Assembly: GCF_035481675.1 (NCBI RefSeq)
Contig: NZ_JAYJJW010000001.1
Location: 1,488,001-1,552,000, forward strand
Length of the DNA: 64,000 nt
Direction: 5' to 3'
Origin: Alteriqipengyuania_B sp035481675
GTDB taxonomy: Bacteria > Pseudomonadota > Alphaproteobacteria > Sphingomonadales > Sphingomonadaceae
The notes under the pieces were generated by a model, which saw only the letters and a program-made list of their open reading frames with translations, was not told the origin of the DNA and did not search any database. Numbering within the stretch: the stretch's first letter is position 1; every line of letters starts with the position of its first letter. This document shows, one piece after another, positions 1-8,012 of the stretch. A program made the translations under genes and the position numbers.

Positions 1-676
1 CGAGGATCGAGAGCACCAGCATCGCGACATGCTGCACCGTCCCGAGCACGCGGCGCTGGTTGCGCAGGACGCCGAGCGCCCCGCCGAAGGCCGCGCCGGA
101 GAACATCCAGCCGAAAGCGGGCTCGTGCATGAGGTCGTCGAGGATGTCGATATCGATCGTGCGGAACAAGGCTGCGAGCAGCACCATAAGCAGCCACGAC
201 AGGCCGGTGAAGGCAAACGCCCCGGCGGCGCTCAGCGCGTCGGTCCAGACGTGGAAATGCATCACCTCATACGAGGTGCGCCAGCGATCGCGCAGGAAGC
301 CCGCCTGGAACAGCGGCAGGGCGAGGCCGAGGGCGAGGATGCCCGCCGCGACCCAGAACGGCGCATCTGCCGTGTTGTCGCCGGCGCTGACGGCCCGATA
401 GGCGATCCCCGCCATCACCAGCCCGGCAACGAAGCCGAACAGCGCAGCGCGCAATTCCCGCCCCTCGTCCATGGCAAAGGCCGCGGCAAGCCCGCCGAAG
501 AGGGCGAAGGCGGCCAGCGCCATCTGCGTGGGATTGTCGCCCGCCCCATCTGCGCGCGTGACCGCGAAGATCATAAAGCCGGCGATCGCCAGCAAGCTCG
601 CAAGGATCCACGGCCGCAGCGGCCAGTCGTTCAGGGCAGCCGCCTGCGGCCCCTGCGGTTCGATATCGTCGTCCAT
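1..676 (-). CDS. DUF4153-like membrane protein (3' part cut by window edge)
   Basis: The reading frame opens at an ATG at 674-676 (minus) and stays open to the window edge, so only the first 225 codons are seen. The product begins with an acidic, cytosolic-looking stretch and then shows regularly spaced hydrophobic segments, at least four to five of them, separated by short charged loops. This is an integral inner-membrane protein. The layout and the second-loop sequence resemble the DUF4153 family of unknown function; that name is from memory of the family, not a search. It lies 68 bases downstream of the FKBP gene on the same strand. Confidence 0.6.
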   Translation of the reverse strand, partial: MDDDIEPQGPQAAALNDWPLRPWILASLLAIAGFMIFAVTRADGAGDNPTQMALAAFALFGGLAAAFAMDEGRELRAALFGFVAGLVMAGIAYRAVSAGDNTADAPFWVAAGILALGLALPLFQAGFLRDRWRTSYEVMHFHVWTDALSAAGAFAFTGLSWLLMVLLAALFRTIDIDILDDLMHEPAFGWMFSGAAFGGALGVLRNQRRVLGTVQHVAMLVLSIL

Positions 677-744
677 GGGGCGCGAGTTTTCACCCGCCCG
701 CATCCCCACGCAAGTGGGCGCCGCGAGTTATTCGCCGCGACTGT

Positions 745-1290
745 TTATTCAGTCGGAGCCGGAGTCGCGCCCTGCTGCTGTTCCTGCAACTGGCGCTGCA
801 GTTCCTGCTGCATCTGCATCTGCTGCTGCATCGCCTCGATCTCCGCGCGGGTGCGGAATTCCAGCAGTTCGACTTCGAAATTGAGGTCGGCGCCGCCCGG
901 GATCGGGCCGCTGCCCGCCTCGCCATAGCCTTCGGCGGCGGGGATCTTCACGCGGTACTTGCCGCCCGGCTGCATGACCTGCAGCGCCTTGGAGAAGCCC
1001 GGGACCACGCCGTCGACCGGGAAGGCCGCATCGTCGTTCTGGTCGAAGACCGTACCGTCTTCCAGCGAGCCGGTGTAGGCGACGCGGACGAAATCGTTGG
1101 ACGCCGGACTGTCGCCCTCGCCTTCCTCGATCACCTGCACCGTGGTGCCGCCGTCCAGCGTCTGGACCTTGGGCATGGAGGCCCAGGCAAGGCCGGCCGC
1201 GGCCAGCACCAGCACGGCGATCGCCACCCACAGCTTGGTGAGCGAGCCCTGCTTGATCGGGCGGAGTGGTACGCGGGTGATCTCGGTCAT
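745..1290 (-). CDS. Membrane-anchored FKBP-type peptidyl-prolyl isomerase
   Basis: This 181-aa protein has a short cytosolic N-terminus, one transmembrane segment (about residues 20-40) and one FKBP domain (about 55-150) facing the periplasm. The domain keeps family hallmarks, including VRVAYTGSLEDGTVFD and a FEVELLEF final strand. It should catalyse cis-trans isomerisation of prolyl bonds during envelope protein folding. The C-terminus is an unusual Gln/Met-rich helix followed by a Thr/Pro tail. I start at 1290 because the eight extra upstream residues in the same frame do not resemble the family and the TM anchor follows well. It lies downstream of rpsU. Confidence 0.85.
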   Translation of the reverse strand: MTEITRVPLRPIKQGSLTKLWVAIAVLVLAAAGLAWASMPKVQTLDGGTTVQVIEEGEGDSPASNDFVRVAYTGSLEDGTVFDQNDDAAFPVDGVVPGFSKALQVMQPGGKYRVKIPAAEGYGEAGSGPIPGGADLNFEVELLEFRTRAEIEAMQQQMQMQQELQRQLQEQQQGATPAPTE

Positions 1291-1312
1291 TTCAACACAT
1301 GTCCTGATACGC

Positions 1313-1338
1313 AAAAGGGCGCGGAAAATTCCGCGCCC
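1313..1338 (-). terminator. Rho-independent terminator after rpsU
   Basis: A near-perfect GC-rich hairpin (arms 1317-1326 and 1329-1338) is followed on the minus strand by four T residues. It lies between the rpsU stop and the FKBP start, so it should at least attenuate read-through from the abundant ribosomal protein gene into the isomerase gene. The T-run is short, so termination may be partial. Confidence 0.6.
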
Positions 1339-1386
1339 TCATGGCTTAGTCGAAAGGTGCCCGCAAGCGCCTATTCGAACGATGGC

Positions 1387-1587
1387 TCAGCCTTCGCGTT
1401 CCATCCGCTTGCGCTCCATCTTGCGGGCGCGGCGCACGGCAGCGGCCTTTTCACGGGCGCGCTTCTCGCTCGGCTTTTCGTAGTGGCGACGCAGCTTCAT
1501 TTCGCGATACACCCCCTCCCGCTGCAGCTTCTTCTTGAGCGCGCGGAGGGCCTGGTCGACATTGTTATCGCGAACCATGATCTGCAT
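1387..1587 (-). CDS. rpsU: 30S ribosomal protein bS21
   Basis: This is a 66-aa, very basic protein starting MQIMVRDNNVDQALRALKKK, the typical bS21 N-terminus, with the alphaproteobacterial length and an Arg/Lys-rich C-terminal helix. bS21 binds late to the 30S platform near the anti-Shine-Dalgarno and helps initiation. A good AGAGGT ribosome binding site lies 11 bases before the ATG. Upstream (1588-1818) is a leader shared with the divergent crcB gene. It has a small dyad at 1659-1672 and possible promoter elements, but no other gene. Confidence 0.95.
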   Translation of the reverse strand: MQIMVRDNNVDQALRALKKKLQREGVYREMKLRRHYEKPSEKRAREKAAAVRRARKMERKRMEREG

Positions 1588-1671
1588 AAATTACTCAACC
1601 TCTTTCAAAACGATGCGGCCAGAGCCCGCCTGCAGTGGCGGGGTTGCCGTTGTATTCCTGTCTGATTAGAC

Positions 1672-1697
1672 AACAAAAAAGGCACCGCATCCGTTCC
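1672..1697 (-). promoter_or_regulatory. Possible EcfG-type promoter upstream of rpsU
   Basis: On the minus strand GGAAC (1693-1697) is followed after 18 bases by GTT (1672-1674), i.e. GGAAC-N17-TGTT. The alphaproteobacterial general-stress consensus is GGAAC-N16/17-cGTT, so only the C of the -10 box is missing. A sigma70-like alternative (TTGTTG, 16 bases, TACAAC) overlaps the same area. Both are visual matches and the call is weak. Confidence 0.3.
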
Positions 1698-1818
1698 GGA
1701 TCGGGCCCGACAGCGCGCTGTATATGCCGAATCGCCGGAAAACGCAAGGCGCTCGCTCGCCGCGGCGCGGACACACGCGACTAGTCAGCCCATCGCGGCG
1801 CCGCTAAGGCGCGAACAT

Positions 1819-2226
1819 ATGTCTGCCGCCCCTTCCTTCATCCCCACCCTGTCGGTCGCCCTTGGCGGCGCGATGGGCGCTGCCGCGCGCTACCAGCTGG
1901 GGCGCGGCATGACCCGCTGGCTGGGGCCGGAGATGGTCAGCGTCTTCCCGTGGGCGACGCTGGCGGCGAACGCCGCGGGCAGCCTGCTGATGGGCATCCT
2001 CGCCGGCTATCTCGCGCGGCACGGCGCGGGCGGTGACCAGGCGCGGCTGCTGCTCGGCGTGGGCCTGCTGGGCGGGTTCACCACCTTCAGCGCGTTCAGC
2101 CTTGAATGCGTGCTGCTGATCGAGCGCGGTCAGCTGGGCCTTGCCGTGCTCTATGCCGTGCTAAGCGTGGCGCTGGGCATTTCGGCGCTGTTCTTCGGCC
2201 TCACGATGATGCGGGTGGCAGGATGA
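1819..2226 (+). CDS. crcB: Fluoride exporter CrcB/FluC
   Basis: A 135-aa protein with four hydrophobic helices and the CrcB hallmarks: the conserved Asn in ANAAGSLLMG (about residue 51) and the GGFTTFSAFS segment (85-94), which line the fluoride pathway. The family forms antiparallel dimeric fluoride channels in the inner membrane. I saw no fluoride riboswitch upstream. Its stop overlaps the next gene's start (ATGA), so the two are likely translationally coupled. It is the first of six tightly packed genes. Confidence 0.93.
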   Translation: MSAAPSFIPTLSVALGGAMGAAARYQLGRGMTRWLGPEMVSVFPWATLAANAAGSLLMGILAGYLARHGAGGDQARLLLGVGLLGGFTTFSAFSLECVLLIERGQLGLAVLYAVLSVALGISALFFGLTMMRVAG

Positions 2227-3359
2227 GCGCCGACGACACGAAAAACCCCGAAGACGAGGTGCGCCAGTTCACCGTTGCGGCGGACGACGACGGCATCCGC
2301 CTCGATCGCTGGTTCAAGCGCCACTTGCCGCAGATCGGCTTCGGCATGGTCAGCCGCTGGGCGCGCACCGGACAGGTGCGGGTGGACGGCAAGCGGGTGA
2401 AGCCGGACGATCGCCTCGCCGCAGGGCAGGTGCTGCGCGTGCCCCCGGGCGGGGCGGCAGCCAAACCGCGCAAGCCGGTCGAGCTGTCGGAGGAAGATCG
2501 CAGCCTTGCCGCCGATATCCTGATCAGGGAAACCAAGGCCGCGCTGGTGCTGAACAAGCCGCCGGGCCTCGCCACGCAGGGCGGCACCGGCACCACGCGC
2601 CATGTCGACCGGCTGCTGGATGCCTATGCGGATGGCGATGCACCGCGCCCGCGGCTGGTCCACCGGCTGGACAAGGATACCAGCGGCGTCCTGCTGATCG
2701 CCCGCACGCCGGGCAGCGCAGCGTTCTTTTCCAAGCGTTTTTCCGGGCGCAGCGCAAAGAAGATCTACTGGGCGCTGGTGGTTGGTGTGCCGGAAATCCA
2801 CGAAGGGCTGATCGAGGCCCCGCTCGCCAAGCAGCCCGGCACCGGCGGCGAGAAGATGCATGTCGACGACGAGGGTGCGCCCGCCAAGACGCGCTACCGC
2901 GTCGTCGAGCGTGCCGGCAACCGGGCCGCCTGGCTGGAGCTGGAGCCGCTGACCGGCCGCACCCACCAGCTGCGCGTCCACTGCGCGGCGATGGGCCATC
3001 CGATCGTGGGCGACGGCAAGTACGGCGGGCAGGATGCCTTCCTGACCGGCAGCATCAGCCGCAAGATGCACCTTCACGCGCGCCGCCTGATCATCGATAG
3101 TCCCGGCGCAGGCAAGATCGACGTCACCGCCGAGCTGCCCGATCATTTCGCCGAATCGATGGAGCAGCTCGGCTTCGACCCTTCCCTGTCAGATGCCGCG
3201 CCGGAACAGGGCCCGCCCGAACGCAGCAAGGCGGAGAAGAAGCAGGCGGCGCGCCAGCACGCCAAGCAATACCGCAAGTCGCGCCGGGGCGAGCGCCGCA
3301 GCCGCGTGACCTCCCCGGCCAAGGGGGCCGCGAAGAAGAAACCGCCCAAGAAGCGCTGA
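2223..3359 (+). CDS. rluC: RluA-family 23S rRNA pseudouridine synthase (RluC-type)
   Basis: A 378-aa protein with an N-terminal S4 RNA-binding domain (about residues 25-75) and an RluA-type catalytic domain with HRLDKDTSG at 147-155, holding the catalytic Asp. TGRTHQLRVH and the KYGG segment are also typical. It should convert specific 23S rRNA uridines to pseudouridine. The last 45 residues are a lysine/arginine/alanine tail absent from standard RluC, probably an added RNA contact. The ATG at 2223 overlaps the crcB stop, and the longer upstream frame is only crcB read out of frame. A second RluA-family gene (RluD-type) lies at 35173. Confidence 0.88.
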   Translation: MSADDTKNPEDEVRQFTVAADDDGIRLDRWFKRHLPQIGFGMVSRWARTGQVRVDGKRVKPDDRLAAGQVLRVPPGGAAAKPRKPVELSEEDRSLAADILIRETKAALVLNKPPGLATQGGTGTTRHVDRLLDAYADGDAPRPRLVHRLDKDTSGVLLIARTPGSAAFFSKRFSGRSAKKIYWALVVGVPEIHEGLIEAPLAKQPGTGGEKMHVDDEGAPAKTRYRVVERAGNRAAWLELEPLTGRTHQLRVHCAAMGHPIVGDGKYGGQDAFLTGSISRKMHLHARRLIIDSPGAGKIDVTAELPDHFAESMEQLGFDPSLSDAAPEQGPPERSKAEKKQAARQHAKQYRKSRRGERRSRVTSPAKGAAKKKPPKKR

Positions 3360-3961
3360 TGCATCCCAATCCCGCCTTCCGGCGCGACGAGCGCGCATTG
3401 CACGAGGCGCTGATCGACCAGGTCGGCTTCGGCATGGTTTTCCTGACCACGCCCGACGGGCCGCGCGTCGCCCACACCCCGCTCGTGTCGACGGGAGACG
3501 GCGCGGTGCAATTCCACCTCGCCCGCGCCAACGCACTGACCCGACACCTGCCGGGTGCAACCGCGCTGGCCGTGGTCAACGGGCCGGACGCCTATGTCTC
3601 CAGCCGCTGGTACGACGATCCGAACAAGGTGCCGACGTGGAACTACGTCGCGATCGAGCTGGAAGGGCCGGTGCGGCAGATGGAGGAAGAAGGGCTGGTC
3701 GGCCTGCTCGAAACCCTGTCTTCGCGGCATGAAGGGCGCATCGCTACCGGCGGGGAACCGTGGACGATGGACAAGCTGACGCCGCAGGCGATGCGCGCCC
3801 AGCTGCGCGGCATCGTGGGCTTCGAGATGGAAGTCATGGCCTGGCGCGAGACGATCAAGCTGTCGCAGAACCAGCCGGCGGACGAGCGCGAACGGGTCGC
3901 TGCCGCGCTGGAGGCCGAAGGCTCGCTCGGCGTTGCCGAACTGATGCGGACGCTGCCGTGA
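3359..3961 (+). CDS. PaiB-like FMN-binding protein
   Basis: This 200-aa protein matches the PaiB family in length and in an N-terminal MHPN-x-FR start, an HLARANALTRHL stretch and a VPTWNYVAIELEG segment (about residues 95-107). PaiB folds as a split-barrel FMN-binding protein. In Bacillus it is called a transcriptional repressor of protease and sporulation genes; in Gram-negative bacteria the role is unclear. The start ATG shares one base with the upstream stop, and the stop overlaps the next start, which points to co-translation. Confidence 0.85.
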   Translation: MHPNPAFRRDERALHEALIDQVGFGMVFLTTPDGPRVAHTPLVSTGDGAVQFHLARANALTRHLPGATALAVVNGPDAYVSSRWYDDPNKVPTWNYVAIELEGPVRQMEEEGLVGLLETLSSRHEGRIATGGEPWTMDKLTPQAMRAQLRGIVGFEMEVMAWRETIKLSQNQPADERERVAAALEAEGSLGVAELMRTLP

Positions 3962-4614
3962 GCGGCCGCCTCGCCATCTTCGATTGCGACGGCACGCTCG
4001 TCGACGGACAGGCGGCCGTGTGCGAGGCGATGGAGCAGGCCTTCGCCCGGATCGGCGCCCCGCCCCCGCCGCGCAGCGCCATCCGCCGCATCGTCGGCCT
4101 CAGCCTGCCGCAGGCGGTTCGCCAGCTGATGCCGGATGGCGAAGATGCGGAGCGGGCCGAAGTGGTGGAAGCCTACAAGGAAAATTTCCGCGCAGCCCGC
4201 ACCGAAGGCCGCCTGCACGAACCGCTGTTCGACGGGATCGAGGCGCTGCTCCGCCGCCTGCATGCCGATGGCTGGGCGCTGGCTGTCGCGACCGGCAAGT
4301 CCGACCGCGGGCTGGTCAGTTGCCTGACTGCGCACGGGATTATCGACCTGTTCTCCTCCCTGCAGACGGCCGACCGCCATCCGTCGAAGCCCGATCCCGC
4401 GATGCTGGCCGAAGCGATGTTCGAAACCGCCACCCCGCCTGACGACACGGTGATGATCGGCGATACGACGTATGATATCGCCGCCGCCACCAACGCGGGC
4501 GTGCGCGCCATCGGGGTCGAGTGGGGTTATCACGAGGCAGACGAATTGCTGGGCGCCGGCGCCATCGGCGTGGCGCGCGATATGGAGGAACTGGAGGCGA
4601 TGATCCGTGGCTGA
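3958..4614 (+). CDS. HAD-superfamily phosphatase (phosphoglycolate phosphatase-like)
   Basis: A 218-aa haloacid-dehalogenase hydrolase. Motif I is FDCDGTLVD at the extreme N-terminus (nucleophile Asp9, acid Asp11), followed by a helical cap, motif II VATGKSD, the motif III lysine in HPSKPDP and motif IV MIGDTTYD. The layout fits Gph-type phosphatases, which remove phosphate from phosphoglycolate or similar small sugars; the substrate cannot be read from sequence. I choose the GTG at 3958, which gives motif I directly and forms a GTGA overlap with the previous stop. The longer upstream frame overlaps paiB. Confidence 0.85.
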   Translation: MSGRLAIFDCDGTLVDGQAAVCEAMEQAFARIGAPPPPRSAIRRIVGLSLPQAVRQLMPDGEDAERAEVVEAYKENFRAARTEGRLHEPLFDGIEALLRRLHADGWALAVATGKSDRGLVSCLTAHGIIDLFSSLQTADRHPSKPDPAMLAEAMFETATPPDDTVMIGDTTYDIAAATNAGVRAIGVEWGYHEADELLGAGAIGVARDMEELEAMIRG

Positions 4615-4837
4615 CGACCCGAAGCAGCAGCAGAAAGACCCGGCCTTCGCGCGCTTCATGCTGATCCAGCTAAGCCGGCTGGTCGGCATCGTCATGGTTC
4701 TGGCAGGCTTGGCCATGGCGAACGGCGTGATCGGGCCGGCCCCGGTGGTCGGTTACGGCCTCATCCTCGCCGGCATAGTGGAGACCTTCGTGATCCCCGT
4801 CATCATGGCGAAGCAGTTCCGGAGCCCGAAGGAATGA
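4607..4837 (+). CDS. Small two-helix membrane protein
   Basis: A 76-aa protein starting with GTG at 4607. It has a charged Gln/Lys/Asp N-terminus and two hydrophobic helices (about residues 22-42 and 46-66) joined by a short Gly/Pro turn, with a basic C-terminus. I do not recognise a named family. It sits between the phosphatase and the ATP12 gene, overlaps both (8 and 4 bases) and is often a companion of ATP12 in this bacterial group as far as I recall, so a link to membrane-complex assembly is possible but unproven. Confidence 0.7.
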   Translation: MADDPKQQQKDPAFARFMLIQLSRLVGIVMVLAGLAMANGVIGPAPVVGYGLILAGIVETFVIPVIMAKQFRSPKE

Positions 4838-5529
4838 AGCGTTTCTGGAAGGAAACCACGGTCGAGCAGGTCGATGGCGGCTGGCAGGTGGCGCTCGACG
4901 GGCGGCGCATCCGCACGCAGGGCGGTGCGCCGCAGATCGTGCCGACCCATGCGCTGGCGCAGGCGCTGGCGGACGAATGGCGGGCCCAGGGCGACAAGGT
5001 CGACCCCGCCGCCTTCCCGCTGCGCGACATGGCGGACTATGCCATCGACCACGTCGCGCGCGACCGCGCCGCCGTGACGGACAAGCTACTGCAGTTCCTA
5101 GAAACCGACACGCTCTGTTACCGCGCCGACCCGGACGAGCCGCTGTGGCGCAAGCAATCGGACGTTTGGGAGCCCTTGCTATCCGCATTCGAAGCGCGCG
5201 AAGGCGTGCGGCTGGAGAGAGTCAGCGGCGTCGGCTACCGCGCGCATCCGGAAGAGACGAAGGCCGCATTGGTCGAGAGCCTGGCGAAGCGCGACGCATT
5301 CACGCTGGCCGGGCTGCAGACCCTTGCCTCGCTCGCCGCATCGCTTTGCGTCGCGCTCGAGGCCAGCGAAGGCGGGGATACGCAAAGCCTGTTCGCGGCG
5401 GCAAATCTCGAAGAGGACTGGCAGGCGGAGCAATGGGGCTGGGACCCGGCTGCGCGCGAACGCCGCGACGGGCGCGAGGCGCAATTCGCGGCCGCCGCGC
5501 GGTTTATCGAATTGAGCAGGAAAGCCTAA
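4834..5529 (+). CDS. ATP12-family F1-ATPase assembly chaperone
   Basis: A 231-aa protein typical of bacterial ATP12. It starts with MKRFWKE and a WQVALDGRRIRT strand, and continues with the P-L-x-RMADYAID-like helix (here FPLRDMADYAIDHV), a segment containing ETDTLCYRAD and a C-terminal EEDWQAEQWGWD. In mitochondria and alphaproteobacteria ATP12 binds the free alpha subunit of F1 to stop aggregation before hexamer assembly. The start overlaps the upstream stop (ATGA). It ends convergently, overlapping the Mla lipoprotein gene by four bases. Confidence 0.88.
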   Translation: MKRFWKETTVEQVDGGWQVALDGRRIRTQGGAPQIVPTHALAQALADEWRAQGDKVDPAAFPLRDMADYAIDHVARDRAAVTDKLLQFLETDTLCYRADPDEPLWRKQSDVWEPLLSAFEAREGVRLERVSGVGYRAHPEETKAALVESLAKRDAFTLAGLQTLASLAASLCVALEASEGGDTQSLFAAANLEEDWQAEQWGWDPAARERRDGREAQFAAAARFIELSRKA

Positions 5530-6140
5530 GCGCCGCCAGCCCAGTCGGCCACGCCGATCGCAACTTCGTTGGCAGCCTGGTTGAGCGCCGGGCCAACCGC
5601 TGCGGCCTGCGGCGCGACGCCTGAGATACGGCTTTCGAAGCGGCGGGTGCGGACCACGTTCTCCCCCGTTGTCAGCATCGCGTCGAACCGCACGATGACG
5701 GAGCTGGTGGCCACATCGTACCCCATTTCGCGCAGCGTGCCGGTCAGCTTGGTGTCGGGCAGTACCTGCGCATTGCCGGTGTCGACCACCAGCCTGTCCG
5801 TCCGCGCACGCAGCGTTTCGGCGAGCAGCGTGGTGAACAGGCGCGTCGGCCGCTCCACCCACAGCGCGTCTTCCAGATAGGCGACGTTGGCCGCATCGAT
5901 CTGCACCGGTACGCGCTGTACGGCGAGCTTCTTGGGCGCGTCGACCTCGCTCACGCCGATGGCCTGTTCGATCAGGCCGCTGCTGCCCGAACCCGCCGGG
6001 CGCATGACTTGCGGGGTGAGGTCGAAGAGGCTTTCGGGCGGATCGTCGCCGAAGCTGATGCAGGCGGAAAGCGCTGCGACGACCGGCAAGGCAACCAGCA
6101 TGCGGATCGATTTCATGGTCTTGTTCCCGGTCGTGGTCAT
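5526..6140 (-). CDS. ABC transport auxiliary lipoprotein (Mla/PqiC-like)
   Basis: This 204-aa protein has a signal peptide ending in a lipobox (ALSAC), so it should be a lipoprotein. The rest matches the ABC-type transport auxiliary family: a VQRVPVQIDAANVAYLEDALWVERPTR-like strand-helix (split here by description only) and a C-terminal ANEVAIGVADW. Such proteins, like PqiC, sit at the outer membrane and dock MCE-protein tunnels. I start at 6140, which overlaps the mlaD stop as ATGA; an internal ATG at 6116 is a plausible alternative. It is last in the mlaEFD operon. Confidence 0.82.
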   Translation of the reverse strand: MTTTGNKTMKSIRMLVALPVVAALSACISFGDDPPESLFDLTPQVMRPAGSGSSGLIEQAIGVSEVDAPKKLAVQRVPVQIDAANVAYLEDALWVERPTRLFTTLLAETLRARTDRLVVDTGNAQVLPDTKLTGTLREMGYDVATSSVIVRFDAMLTTGENVVRTRRFESRISGVAPQAAAVGPALNQAANEVAIGVADWAGGA

Positions 6141-7084
6141 GGCTTGTAATCCGGCAGCTTCTCGCTCCCGATCAGGCTGGTCGCACCTTCGTCCTCCAGC
6201 CGTTCGACGATCGCACGCAGCGACTGGCTGGTCCGCTGCAGGTCGCGCAGCGTGGCTTCGGCAGCCGGCAGTGTCTCGTTGTTCACGCGGGCGGCGGCGG
6301 GCTGCACGGAGGCAAGCGTCGCTTCCAGTTCGCGCGTTGCGCCTTCCGCTGCCTGCAGCGTCTGGCGCAGGCTGGCCGCGATGGCGGGCGCTTCGGCGCT
6401 GACGCCATCGACGGCGCCGGTCGCGCTGCGGAGCAAGCCTTCGGCCTCTGCCAGCGTCTGCGTGCCCTGGTCGGTCGCCCGCTGCAGGGCGTTCAGCGTC
6501 TCGGTGATTTCGGGCGCCTGGTCGGCGATCTGGTCGGTCAGGCGCTGGGTGTTGTTGAGGATGCCGGCGATCGAGGCCTGGTTCTCGTCCGACAGCAACA
6601 TCGTCAGCCGCTCCGTCAGCGTAGCAACGCGTTCGAGCAGTAGCGGCGCGTTCGCCAGCAATTCGCCGAAACCGCCCGGCTTGTACGGGATGACCGGCAC
6701 ACCTTCCGGCCCCGGTTCGGTAATCGGCGGCGCGTCCTTGCGCGCGCCGTCGAGCTGGATGGTCGATACGCCGGTGAAGCTGCCCAGCACGGTCGCCGTG
6801 GTGCCCTGCAGGATCGGCACGCCTTCCTTCACCCGGATGCGCACGCGCACGAATTCGGGGTCCTGCGGCCACAGTTCGATTTCCTCGACCTGGCCCACCG
6901 GCACGCCGGAAAAGCTGACCTGGCTGCCGTTGGCGAGCCCGTCGACGCTGGTCTTGAAGAAGATGTCGTAGCGTTGCTGGTCGTCCTTGCCGAGCCCGGC
7001 GAGCACGATGATCGCCGCCGCCAGTGCCGCCAGCAGGGCGAGCGTGACGACACCGACCCACAGATGGTTTGCGCGAGTTTCCAT
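6137..7084 (-). CDS. mlaD: MlaD-type MCE protein of lipid ABC transporter
   Basis: A 315-aa protein with one N-terminal transmembrane helix (about residues 10-30) and a single MCE domain (about 38-120, containing VSFSGVPVGQVEEI and the GSFTGVSTIQLDG core). A long alanine/glutamate-rich helical C-terminus is likely to form a coiled-coil barrel. MlaD-type proteins form a hexameric periplasmic ring on the MlaE permease and bind phospholipids. The start at 7084 (METRANHLW) precedes the TM helix well; 31 extra upstream codons in frame are a shadow of mlaF's tail. Confidence 0.9.
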   Translation of the reverse strand: METRANHLWVGVVTLALLAALAAAIIVLAGLGKDDQQRYDIFFKTSVDGLANGSQVSFSGVPVGQVEEIELWPQDPEFVRVRIRVKEGVPILQGTTATVLGSFTGVSTIQLDGARKDAPPITEPGPEGVPVIPYKPGGFGELLANAPLLLERVATLTERLTMLLSDENQASIAGILNNTQRLTDQIADQAPEITETLNALQRATDQGTQTLAEAEGLLRSATGAVDGVSAEAPAIAASLRQTLQAAEGATRELEATLASVQPAAARVNNETLPAAEATLRDLQRTSQSLRAIVERLEDEGATSLIGSEKLPDYKP

Positions 7085-7091
7085 TGCGGCC

Positions 7092-8012
7092 CTATTCCCC
7101 GTTTTCCGGACGCTTGTCCATGGCTGCGGCATCCGCTTTCGCGGCCTCCGCCCTCTCTGCATCCAACTTGTCGGCATCGCCGGTGGTCTTGCCTTCGAGA
7201 GCGGCGCGTCCGCGCGGCCCGTTGAAATAATCCTCGATCCACGGATGGCCGGTCTGCTTCAACTCCGGGATCGTACCAACCGCGATGACCTTCTTGTCCG
7301 CCAGCACCGCCACGCGGTCGCAGATCTCGTAGAGCGAATCGAGGTCATGGGTGATGAGGAATACGGTAAGCCCCAGCGTCTGCTGCAGGTTGCGGGTCAG
7401 CTCGTCGAACTTGGCCGCGCCGATCGGGTCGAGACCGGCGGTCGGCTCGTCGAGGAACAGCAGTTCCGGATCGAGCGCGAGCGCACGGGCGAGGCCGGCA
7501 CGCTTCTTCATGCCGCCCGAAAGCTCGCTCGGGTATTTGTTCGCCGCCTCTTCCGGCAGGCCGGACAGGCGCACCTTGTAGCGCGCGATCTCGTTCATCA
7601 GCCACGGTTCGATGTCGGGGTAGAATTGCTTGAGCGGCACCTGCACGTTTTCGCCAACCGTCAGGGTGGAGAACAGGGCGCCGCCCTGGAACAGCACGCC
7701 CCAGCGGCTGCGCACGCCGATTTCCTCGTCCGGTTCGGCTTCCGTCATCGACTTGCCGAAGACCTCGATATCGCCTTCGCTCGGCTGTTGCAGCCCGATG
7801 ATGGAGCGCATCAGCACCGACTTGCCGGTGCCCGAGCCGCCGACGACGCCGATGATCTCGCCCCGCTTCACGTCGAGGTCGAGCCCTTCGTGGACCACCT
7901 GATCGCCGAACGCGTTGCGCAGGCCACGCACGCGGATCGGGTATTCGCCGCGGAAGCGCCCGTGGCGGTGGCGCAGCACGTCGGCGGACTTGGGATCCAT
8001 CAGCCTGGTCAT
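7092..8012 (-). CDS. mlaF: MlaF-type ATPase of lipid ABC transporter
   Basis: A 306-aa ABC ATPase with Walker A GGSGTGKS, signature LSGGMKKR, Walker B LLFLDEPT and the switch His in LITHDLDSL. The GGMKKRAGLARA signature is that of the MlaF/TtgA group, which power phospholipid movement between the inner and outer membranes. The C-terminus carries an alanine- and lysine-rich tail of about 40 residues. The ATG at 8012 overlaps the mlaE stop (ATGA). Much longer frame upstream is mlaE read out of frame. Confidence 0.92.
   Translation of the reverse strand: MTRLMDPKSADVLRHRHGRFRGEYPIRVRGLRNAFGDQVVHEGLDLDVKRGEIIGVVGGSGTGKSVLMRSIIGLQQPSEGDIEVFGKSMTEAEPDEEIGVRSRWGVLFQGGALFSTLTVGENVQVPLKQFYPDIEPWLMNEIARYKVRLSGLPEEAANKYPSELSGGMKKRAGLARALALDPELLFLDEPTAGLDPIGAAKFDELTRNLQQTLGLTVFLITHDLDSLYEICDRVAVLADKKVIAVGTIPELKQTGHPWIEDYFNGPRGRAALEGKTTGDADKLDAERAEAAKADAAAMDKRPENGE

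Noticed and set aside
1700..1818. Fluoride riboswitch before crcB
   Set aside because: No conserved fluoride-aptamer pseudoknot sequence is visible in the leader.
2151..3146. 331-aa open frame antisense to the RluC-type gene
   Set aside because: Shadow of a gene with a clear catalytic motif.
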